The notes under the pieces were generated by a model. The model was not told the origin of the DNA. It did no database searches and saw nothing but the letters and a program-made list of their open reading frames with translations. A program made the translations under genes and the position numbers. Shown here piece after piece: positions 26,301 through 38,300 of a DNA stretch of 64,000 nucleotides; the first letter of the stretch is position 1; every line of letters begins with the position of its first letter. The stretch comes from Mnemiopsis leidyi (Eukaryota; Ctenophora; Tentaculata; Lobata; Bolinopsidae), in NCBI GenBank assembly GCA_000226015.1, contig JH153415.1, forward strand, positions 110,536-174,535. The letters run 5' to 3'.

Positions 26301-29300
26301 CCCCTCACCATTGCAGACCTTCACATTGAACCAGAAGACTGCCGGACCCTGAGACAAGCAGACATGCTCCTCTACGACAACGCTTCGGATCAGAGGAGGG
26401 TGATCGTCCTTGCCACCAGTGACAACCTCAACATCCTAGCAGAGAGCTCCAGCTGGTACCTTCAAGTCCTCCCCCCACCTCTTCTATCAGATCCTTATCC
26501 TCCCTCACAGATGACAGATCCTGGTGCCTACCGACCGCCTACATACTCCTTACCAACAAGGACTCCGCCATTTACCTGGAGGCTTTCCAATCTCTTGCTG
26601 CTAACTGCCCCATCCTGGCTCCACAATTGATGATGATGGACTTAACTTCGAGCAGGCACTCAGATCCTCCCTCTCCTCCACCTTTCCCTCTGCACTCGTC
26701 GACGGATGCCACTTCCACTTCTGCCAGGCGGTCCTAAGGAACCTCTACAGCCTCGGCTACAAGACGGAGTACAAGACTGTCACGACAAACCCTGTCACCG
26801 TATTCAAGGAGCACTCCCTCGTCTACACCTGGGTCCGCAGACTGATGATGCAACAACTTCTTCTCCTTCAACAAGACCATCTACAACTTTCTCTCAGCAG
26901 TGCAGTTGGAGCAGTCCTCAACGGAGGGAAAGATCACTTCTTACCTCCTCCTGCCAGAAAGGAGAGATGGGTTGGAAAGGATGCTGCTATGAAGAGGATC
27001 GTCGGCCTCACCTGTTCCGAATAATGCATCCAAAAAGTGTTAGTGAGGGTAAAGAAAAGTGCGTAATCAGTTTTTTCGTACGTTAAGTGCGTGGTGTTTT
27101 AAAAGTACGTTAAGTACGTACGAACCAACTATGCAGTCATGTGTCTTCAGGAGTTCGTTGCTTCTTTTCATTTAAAGATTTTGCCACAATTTAAGCTCTA
27201 ATTGAGGGACCATAACGTATCGAAGCAAATTTCGTTCGATTGTAATTCTCTTTTATTAAATCCTATTCAATATGAATTTTGTCGAATTCTAAAATTACTG
27301 TAGAACGTGCCGACAAAATAGAGATAGTGCTGGCTTGACCACATAATTTCTCTTCCACGTGCACTGTGCAGTGTGATCCATTTAGTCTGGTTATTCAATA
27401 TTCATTTAGCTAGGTAATTCAACAGTAAGATCTAAATTCTAAACCATATTTTAGGATCAAATGATTAAGGATACTTTGGGGGGGGGGGGTGGGGGGGTAT
27501 CGTAAATATTACTCGACCTGAGACAGCGATTGACCGATAGGAAAACATAATGCTGACAGTCGAATCTAAAAATTTTTTAAACGAATTTGAATGTCTTGTG
27601 GTCAAAAGCTGAACTACAGATGAGTCAGATAAGTATAGAAAATTAGCAGTGTCGCAAGGAATGTCAACTGTTAGTTTTACTTCTTTCTTTATATGCCATA
27701 AATTGCTCTTGTGGCGTAAACACGGTTGTGAAAGCTACAGTTTTACGCCATTTATAAAAATTAAATTCCTTGTAGAGTTCCGTAGAAACAGCAGTAGTGG
27801 GAAAGTTTAAAAACTTCCTGGGTGGCGACCGTGCTAATATAACTCGGCTCAAAGACTCTCGTTTTATTATTTACAAGTTCGTTAACACTTCTGATCATAT
27901 AACTCGGTTTCAGGGACCAGTTCGTCAATATTGTAGCGACATAATACCATCTCAATTTTCAGCGCCTGAGCAGTTGCTGGCTGATATATTCATATGGCTG
28001 GGTTGTGGCAAGGTATTAATGATTAGAGGCCAAATCTGATTTACAGTTTTACATATAATTTGTACAGCATGGGAATGTAAAGGTTGCACTTAAGATTGAA
28101 GAATTACGTACTGAATCTGCTACTGTTTATATTTAGACCGCACTATGTTCTCGGACACAGTGCAATATAGACAAACCATCTGCATGCTATTTCATGCTCC
28201 TTAGATCAGTTGAATTCCTCATTATGCGGATAATTTGACGTCGTTATTCGACTCCCACACACATGACAATTCATTTGAAGCCCTCAATCGGTCTCACGAG
28301 TGTATTACAAATATTGATCGAGCCTTTTTCGCAGTTGTTGCCTTTCACACCACGTCCTCAAAGTTTGTGGTCGAATCAAAATTTGCAGTCTGGCTGGAGA
28401 TTCCATCTCAAAAGTAATTTCATGTTCTGTGTAAACTTGAGGTTGCCACTGGTGTTGTGCAGTTGTTTTTTTAATTGTTTAAATCAATTTACCTATTTCG
28501 TAGTTCATAATCAATGCTGTCATAAAATCAATGTTTCATAAAAACACAAGGAAGCGCATATTTTCAAAAGTATCAGAAAGCTCTATGATTGGATTTTTAA
28601 ATGAACATACATGATTTACGAATTTCGACATTAAATCAATCAAAAAGTTGCCGATAGTACAACTTTATTTCTCCTCCACACAGCCAATGACAATCATGTT
28701 GAGGTCGTCAGTCGTTAACCTTTCAAACTGACTAGACGCAAGTCACAAAAAACATAACTGTTTTAAATTGTTCAAGTAGTTACCGCGGATTGCGGAAGCT
28801 GTTGTCCTCGACAAGTTAAGATTAAGCGAGTCTTGGGTACGTGTATTACGCTGTATCACAGGACAGGAATTTAGAAAATTTACAGTAGTTGGAGCTCAAG
28901 TTAAAACGCTTCACCAGATTGATCATGCCATGGCTCATTATAGTAATTATATCTCAGTGTCATGTCGTTCAATGACCACGTCTCGGACGAAATCGAGTAA
29001 TTTGTTTCCTTTTACCAGCATTTCCAGTATCACCAGTCGATACAATATAACCACACATTTTATAATTTTCGGCGAATTTCTCGCAAAACTACAGCAAAGT
29101 TGTAAGTGTCTAGACGTTGTTAAGTGGAGACCGATTAAGTAGAGAGCAGTTCGGAGCGAACAAGCGATCTCTGCCGAGTTGAGATAGTCATTCTTGTAGC
29201 ATTACAAGGCATTACATGACAGAAATACCGACTGTTGTTTATGAGTCCTGATTCTGTTTCGTAACTCGCCTGGTCTTGAAGATTCTGTTTCGTAACTCGC

Positions 29301-32300
29301 CTGGTCTTGAAGATGCTAATGTCGAAAGGTAGAGTTTACAAATTTACAAATGTGCTATTGGCGGTTTTCTATACATACATCTCGTTTTGAATTTAGTCTC
29401 ATTGTTTTTTGGTGTCATGAATCATGAGCCTTTTTCTAAAAACGTTAAAGTTGAAATACTTGAGAAGACACGTTACCTCCAATGAAATTATCTAGAAAGA
29501 CCAACATAAAATAGAAGTTATGCCGAGCCACGATTGAATCTGTTCATGCATCACTGCTGATTTGATGAAATAAGACATGGCTCGCTCCCCCCACCTACTG
29601 ATTGGAACTCACATAGAAATGCAATGTTCCCCAATACTCCCCTATTGGTACCACATCTTCACCGTTCCGGAAAATGTTCCACAGAAATTTGATTGGCAGC
29701 CGGGGCCGGCGCGGGGACCCATATGACCATGCGTACAATACTGCTACTTTAAATGCTCGTATTATGGTCCCTTCCGAACAACCGGAATTCTAATCAGTTC
29801 AGTCTTAAGGTCCTATATTGTTGACGAAAGGTCCGAAATTGTTGGTCTGGTGCCTCCACTGGTTTGTGAGTGTAGTCACGTGACGATGGCGATTGTACTA
29901 TATCTTGGCTTCATTGTTTGCGCTTAACTCGTTTGTTGATTAAGTTCGCCCCTGGTATGACTAATAAACTTGATCTTATTCGAGCTCTCATAAATCCAGC
30001 ATTTTTAATTGTTGTGGAATAAAACATGTCCTAGTATCGAATATGATTAGCTTCGTAGGGCGATAAACATTGGACATTTTACATAGGACGTCTTACAGTT
30101 TTTCCAATTTTATAATTTTTGACACGAAATGGGCATGCGATGGACCTTTCGTAGTTGGTCACATCTTTCGTTCAGGCGAAACCAACAAATCACGATACCA
30201 AAATTATAAAGTATCTTTCAGTTGTAGTAACTTAAATGTAAACGAAGAACTAGAAAGAAGATGAACTCTGATGGAGCCCGTCTCACTGACGACAGCGTAC
30301 TTCTCAACAAGTGAGCCCCAGAACTCTCCCATATGGACCGTCTTCCCGAGTACCGTCATCGCGAGTTGGGGGGTCATCTTCAACATCTTCTCCCTCTCCT
30401 ACTTCGTCAATAGGAAACGTGAATCTTTGGGTAAGTTGACAGCTTTCGTGATTTTCGATATTTGAAAATTTTCAACTGATAGACTGTTAGACAAAATTAA
30501 ATACTTGGCGTCCCTAAACAGCACATAATTCCAGGAAACAAGCTGCTGATCCTGCTGAACATTCTAGACCTCCTTGTATGTGTCCTCGCTGTGGTGATGT
30601 TAGGGATGATGGTCAAGTACTGGAGAATCTCCGAGTGGGTCCACGAGACGGTCCAAATGTTGTACTTTGTCTTCCTTGAAGCGACCGGGTTCGCCACTTG
30701 TCTTCTCTCCTCCGCCAGATGTATCAGTCTCTGTTGGCCGTTCTACAACGTGAAGGGCCACTACATCGCCTTCTCCGCTGTCCTTGTCCTCTCCTACACC
30801 CTTTCTCGGGAGATGGTCATGGCTCGGATCGTGGACAGGGAGACTTACTACCTGAAGGGTCTATCAAAGATTCACATGGGAATCTTGCAGAGTGAGATCG
30901 GTCTGATGATCCTTGTCGTCCTGCTAACCAACATCTGTAGCATCCTGAAGTTGCGGTTCAAACCCAACAAGACGGCACAGTCGAGCCGGAACAACATCCA
31001 GGCAACCACCACGGTGGCAATCCTGTCTGTCTTCTACTGTTTTCTTCACGGTTGTTACCTGGTCACGGGAATCCTATACTTCTTCTGCGGACATGACCTG
31101 AACAACGGGAGTTGGCTCCTCTACTTCGGGATCTTCTACGCAGCTCCTCTTAACAGCGCTATCAACCCCCTGATTTACATGCTCAGGAAGAGGGACATGA
31201 AAAGGTATCTGAAAGGATTCACAAGGAGCACCCTCCGATCCATGTCCAGCAGTAGGAAGATTTCTGAGGAGAAACAGAACGTTGAGCGCCTGATGGTTAT
31301 TCTGGAAAAGCGACTGACGTTTCACCGAGGAGATCAATTACAGAGTTAAATCGTCACCAGCGGGGTCTAGAAAAAGAAAGGAACGGTTAAATCTGCTACT
31401 TGGCATATTCAAGCTATGTCTATCAGCTATCTTTGTTCTTTGTGTTCAGCGACAATGATAAAGAAGATAGGCATTTGTCGTTCACAAAAGAATTGTACCA
31501 ACTCTTTTCCTTAAACTCAATCAACCTGTAGCAAAGGAATCGTAAAGAAATATGAAAAAGTGGAAAATATTACAGAACGATGACTTGTTTCAACTGTACT
31601 CCGATTAAAAACGAGGTCGCTTCTCAATAAACTATCAATAGGTTCTTTAGAACAATGCTAACTTCGTATCAAACGTATTAAATGAATTTATTTCGCAAAC
31701 AGACATTTTTCTCGAGACGGCCGTATTTAAGGATAAATATGGAGACACGAAGTCACATGCACGCGACGAATGATTCAATTTCGCGACAATGTGGTTTTTT
31801 GCAACACGTGCTTAGATTAAAGCTTGCAGTTATTAAGAGGGTACGACCAGATCTGCAGAAACGTCACAAATCCCATAACAACAAGAGCCGTTTGAAATCT
31901 CTCTGACACAAAACCCGAGCCCTTCCCTCATATATCGGCAGATCGACTTGTTATTCGACCTATGATGTTTTAAATTATTTTTTAAAAAAACCTTGACATT
32001 TGGCGCTAACACGTGTTACCGAATTCTTGACGAATTTTTCACCGTACTTAACTGCCTTAAATCCCATAGCTGAAGTTTTAAACCGCCGTATAATTCCCGT
32101 ATCTTTTCAGAGCTCCTAATACGTCGTATTTTTTGACGTAAATTTTCTGAATATATCAGCCTTGCTCTAGAAAACGCCTTTAAAGGAAGAATAGCGAACT
32201 TGTAAAATAAGCGTTAATGAATGCTAATTTTACACGTTCGCCATTTTATTTTCTCGTCATTTAAACATGAAAATGCTGTAATTCTATCATTAATGTTCCC

Positions 32301-35300
32301 CCCTGGAGATTAACGATTATTCTGTCCCACATTTGTAAAAGTAATGGAGATTGGCGGGGTTACTTTATCGTTCACTTCAGACAGCTGACCGCACGAGTGT
32401 GTCTGCGGGCAATACGAATATCTTCTCTTACTAAAATGCCATCTTAGATACCTAAGTAATCAGTTAACTTTTTTGATTGTAACAATCGAGAATAACTTAG
32501 AGAAATTGCTCATTTTTAAATTATTTGAATTATTTTCAAGAAATTTTGAATTTGAGTCTAAATTTGGTGAAAGGTGATTTTACTGAACTTACAAACATTT
32601 TTCGTGGTCGTTCGCGTTAAATGTTAAAGCTTGCTAGTCTGAATTGTAACTTTATTCTTTTGTGGCTGATTAACCCGATTTTATCTTCTTAACAAAATCT
32701 CATTTGGTGTCAAATTCTCGTCAAATCCGAAGGAAGGTCAGAGTGTTTCAAATAAACCGTATCAGTCAATTATTGTAGGCTATAATTCTGGTTCCCTAAT
32801 CCCCCTCCCAAACCCCAATCTCCCTCGCACCAATGAAAGAAAATTCTAGAAGAACTCACGTGCTTATCATTCTGAGCCCTGATTGTGTAAGTACAGACGA
32901 TGTTGTGAGGATAATCAGCATTATTGAGACCGAACATAGGACTGGTTATTTCACCGTCAGTATTATCGTACGTCTTGTCGCAGGCTGTGGAGCGATGGGT
33001 TAATGTAATAATGTCTAATAGAGATCGTCTAGATTACATAATCGAGTTCTAGATAGAGCTGAGATAGAGGTTGTTGCAACATTCATGATAAGTAGGGAGT
33101 TTCCATGACACATCATTCTTCATATCAAACTTAATTAAAGGGGGGGGGGGGCCGGGGGCGGGGGGCAAGGTTACCACTTTTTTTTTGATAATTTGGCCCA
33201 AGTCCGGGTGTCATCTAGTCGAGTGGTCAACAAATTTTGACCACGGCCATATTCAAATTTTTTATTTGCTCTTGGGTTATAATTTGGTTTTTGACCATGG
33301 CCATGGCAAAATTACATATTTCCCAAAGTCAAATGGTGGACACAAAATTAGACTATGAAATTTGACCCTAAATGTCCATTGAGACCATAAATGACTATAG
33401 GGAAAATTTCTTGGGGTCAGTTGCCATGGTCAAGTTTTGGCCATGGGGAAAATTCAAGGATGTCATGGTCATGCCGTCATGGTCAGTGCCCTATCCCCCT
33501 CCCCTAATTAACATCTACGCGGTTCAATCCACATATTTATGCAACATAAACATGTATTGTCGCAACATCATGTCGCAGTTTGTTACTTTTGCCACTAAAG
33601 TGTGAGGTCTCCAAGACAAAACCGATGGTATTTATATTCATTGCGGTCCGAATATTGTCTCTTTCAAAACCAAAGTCTAGGATAGGCCCTCAGGTTTGCT
33701 TCCTAAAACATAAGTAATATTGGCAAAAAGAAACTATTGACGTCACTTTTAATAGCTAATGGGCCAAAAAGCTACTAACGCTGAAGAGCAGCTAAAGGTT
33801 CACTTAAGAACCGCTAAGGAAACGGCTAAGGACCAGTTGAAAACCGGCTAAAAACCGTCTAAAACTGCACACATGTCCTGTGGGATGTTTCATGTTGAAT
33901 ATTTATTTTAACCAGCTAATTACTGCTAAGGAGGCGGCTTAAAACCATTTACTATGACGGATCATGATATCACTTTTATTTCTTAGGTTGTTCTAAGCCG
34001 GTTCTAAGTCCATGGTAAATAATATCTTTACATGCCACGAAGCATGTATGTCGTGCGGGTCTAAGCCGGTTTTTTGCGGCCGCTATACGTTTCTAAGCCG
34101 TTCCACAACAGATTTTTTCGCGGTGGAAGTTGTTTAATCTAGATCACCCTCTTTCATAATCTCACGCCATATTAGACAAACACCGCTCTGTAGTTACTTT
34201 GCTAATTTAATTTAACGAAGGATGTTGAATTTATCAAGTTCTACGCAATCATAATTCGGATTTAGGGCATTAATATGAGCATTGTTTGACAAAGATTTCA
34301 GAGGAAATTGCAGCACCTCAGTTTAAAATCCTGAAGATAAATTAGAAGAAGTGGTCGTGATATTACTGAATTAATTTTGAAGTGAAACTTCAAGAGACAT
34401 TACGTACTTTGACAGGCAATGTTGGAATGCGAGATAGTTCCAGCGGTAGTGCACCTCACATCGCCATTATAGGGGTCGTAGTACCCTGGATCACATAGCA
34501 ACTGTAAAGGAGTTCCGATAGGGAGGATCTCTTGGGAGACGCGACCGTGGGAAACTTCTGGGATCACACACTTCTCAACTGAAGATGTCGGGTTGTGGGG
34601 GGTGTCAATTTGTGAGGTTAAAAATGTCACGTAAAAAGCAAAATTTATGTGCTTTTTACAAAGTCAACACTGTTAGTTTGTCGATTTAAAATTGTCATCA
34701 CACACACAATAGCAAGCTTGACGTACCCGGAAGACAGGAGAAAGGCTGGTTTACAGAGAAAGTGTCGTCCTGAACACATCTGATAGGGGCAGCAGTGTAG
34801 GGGTTAAAGTAACTAGGTTTACACTGGATATCTAGCTGGTCTCCTTGGTAGAGGACCACGTCCCTTATGTAGCCGTACCCAATCTCCGGTAGATTACACG
34901 TGATACCTGTAATGCAGGTAATTAGGGGAGGGGGTGGGGTATCAGGGCTTAGGTGAACAGCGTGCTTCGGAGTAAAGTATTTTGAGGGACAATATAATAA
35001 GGGAAGGTATAAGGGATGATATAAGGGCCGATATATGGGAAGATATAAGAGACGATATAACGGATGATAAAATAGACGATATAATGGATAATATAAGCTG
35101 GGATATGAGGGATGATATGAGGGGCGTATATTCAATAGATACAATGTTAATACTCAAACCTACTATATCAGAGACGATATGAGGGACGATCACACAAAAG
35201 AAACAAGTAGATACTCACGACTACACCCGAACTCAGGAGGATAGAAGGGCTGCTTCATCCCCCCGACAACACAAAAGACACGGCCGTCAGCAGGAGTTGG

Positions 35301-38300
35301 CCTGTAGCCGGTATCACAGGCCAGTGTGGCATACTGTCCGGGTGCTACAGTAGTTAGGGACAGAGATCCGTGTGCTATTTCAGGGAGGTCGGTACAGTTC
35401 CGAGCTGGGGATAGTGACGAGTTAGTCAGGAGAATTGGAGACCGGGATACTTGTTTTTAATCTATTTCTGGGTCTGGGTATATTTGTATCTGAACATGTT
35501 AACTTGCATCTTGTACTGCATAACTCGCACTATTCCACTTTACATACCATCAATACATTCCATATCAGAAAGAGGAGGGTCGAACACGGTTGTGTGTATA
35601 CACTTTGGCATGATGTGGGAAGTGATGGCTTTTCCAGCAACACATTGAATTGTCAAGACACTGTCTGGTGTGATCTGATGGAGGGGGGAATTTGACTAAC
35701 TTTTTATATCAGAAATCTTCACGTCTTTCTACTTTCTGGGTGAAAATGTAAGGTTTTTACAGTTTTCTTCGTTTTCTTCAAGTACTATTATTTTGCTGAT
35801 CTAGGATCCAGGAATACTAGAACGGTTTAAAAATAGGCAACTTACAGGGTTGGGCCCGGTAATATTCCCATTCTTGATGGACTGAGGCACGCAAGGTAGA
35901 GGTTTACATTGCGGTAGTTTAGAGTTGGGGTTGTACACAGTCCCGGTTATACACGTGAATTCTTCCTCACAGTCTTCCTTATACCTGGAAGAGTGTCGAG
36001 TGATGGGGTCAACATTAGGGCAGGATCGGGGCAAGATTGGAGTAAGGCTGGGGAAGGGCCGGGGCTAGGATTGGGACAAGCTGCACGGTCGCGGTGCGTC
36101 TGGGCAAAAATCAGTCAGTTTCACAGTTCGTTTCCAGAAGTAAGTTCCAATTTTATGTTCTGCTGACTCGATATACTCCACAACCACCAAACCGACTATT
36201 TGAGATCGTCAATAATCCTGATCTAGTTCCAGCTCACATGACGTTGACTTGAAAGTTTCAATTTTAAAAGTGGTCGAGACATTCAATTTCAATATAAATT
36301 CTCGTGCCGACAGTAAGACGTAAGTCGATTATCGGAATGAAGTGGTAGCATTCAGTTTGAAGAGTAGTTAAAGAGATGTCGTTGTTAAAATGAAAACTGT
36401 AAGAAAAGGCAACCGCTTCAATCGAGTTTACAGGATCTTAAAGTAACTTAATGGGCACCAAACACACATTAAAATATAAATAACAGTTGATTTTAGGAAT
36501 GCGATCACACTGTAACCTTACTTAGTTCCCAGGTTTTGAGTTTTTAAATTTTTATACAAAGTAAAATTTCACAAACCAACGTGAAAGTTATTGCAACCTT
36601 GAACTTCGCTATTAAAAGACAGCTGAGAAAGTTTTTGAGGTCATGAAATTATTTGAATGGATTTTATTCCGAAAGGAGTTTGTTTTATTTCCTATTCAAT
36701 GAAATATCAAAGTAAGTAGTATAACACCTACCCTGTATCGCACTTGATAACAACAGTATCTCCAGGTCTGATAGGAGACTTGATACTACCATGTTCAAAG
36801 CTTTCAGGTACAACGCAGTCAGTAGCTGAGGAGAATATGGTGAGACTACGGGAAACTGATTTGTTGACTCCTTGTTTAGATGAAATAAAGTAAAAAATTG
36901 TATATGTATTATGTAGGTATCAAATACTGCACGTTGTATGCCCCTGTTATGTCGTTCATGTGGCTATTATACAAGGTGGGTAAAAAGCCTCTGATTACAT
37001 TTTTCTTAATAACTCCCTTTCCGATAATAAATATCTTTGGTTGAAACTTTCAGGGATATCCAGTTAATACGGCATTAAAAGAAAAAGTTGGAAATCAGAA
37101 AACAGAAAATCTTTAGATCCTCTCACTTCCACATTGAGGCAGTGTCTGAGGCTCGTAAATCTCGTAGGAAACACAGGTAAAGGTATTGATGGGAGGAGTG
37201 ACGTAACCAGTTCCGCAGTTCAGTTCCAGGGTACTCCCGGGGATGATAACGTCCAGGGTGGAGACTATCCCGTTTGGGATAACCGGCTTTCCACAGTTCC
37301 GCGCTGAAGGTAAATATTAATCGTCTACAGACTACAAAGGGGGTTTGCTTCTGGTCTCTTGGGAAATGTCAACTTAGGTCGACTCTATTAAAACCTTAGA
37401 GCAGTCTTGTCTCAATTATTTTAACTGCATTCCAAAGAATTTGCTTTCACGACATTGGGAGTAGAACTATCGCCACCGGTGTCCCGTCTCGCCACAAAAC
37501 GTAATACGATTAAAACATTAATTGGATATCTATGATATATATATCCTAGATATGGCTGATTGTCAACTTGTCACGCACAATATCGCAGCATTGGGCTGCT
37601 CCATCGACATGACAGTAACATTTTACAGTTTATACTTCCTTGGCTCAATTATAAATACGACGCACAAGTTTTAGATATTGTAATTATCAGCACAAAATGT
37701 CATGCAAGACGTAAATCACCGTTTCGATACAAATATCGGTATAAAACAAGATTCGATCAATCCACGTCTAGGATAATTTAAAACTCCAGCACCACGTGAT
37801 CCCTTATTAAGAAACGTTGTCGACACGTTGTTGAAGTCAAGCATCTAGAGGTGCCCCAAGAGACGTTAGCGTTATTTGCGGACGTAGCCACATATCACGG
37901 TTTGTAGTGGGCGCCGCGCCACCACAAAAAGCGACTCACCTCTACATCTCGGAAAGAGAGTATTTCCCAACCCGTCAGTGGAGCTCCAGTAGTCCCTGGA
38001 GACACAGGAGACTGAGGTGTATCCTGCAGGGTTCTCCAGGGTGTAGTTCCCGTCACAGCTCACTTGGAGGGAGGCACCTGGCTGGAGGACCTGAGTACCG
38101 TCGTAGTTGGAGTTCGGGATGATGGGAGCTTGGCAAGGTCGAGCTGGGGTGGTTTGTGGGTTAGGTGGTTAAATATATGCAGCAGGTAATTAGTAAATTG
38201 CAGCAGGTCGTGCTTGTTGCAAAGAATGTGAGAATTTGAAGAAATATTTCTGCATTCTAACTCAGCACAAAGTGTAGAAAGGGCGATGGTTTTTTGGAAT

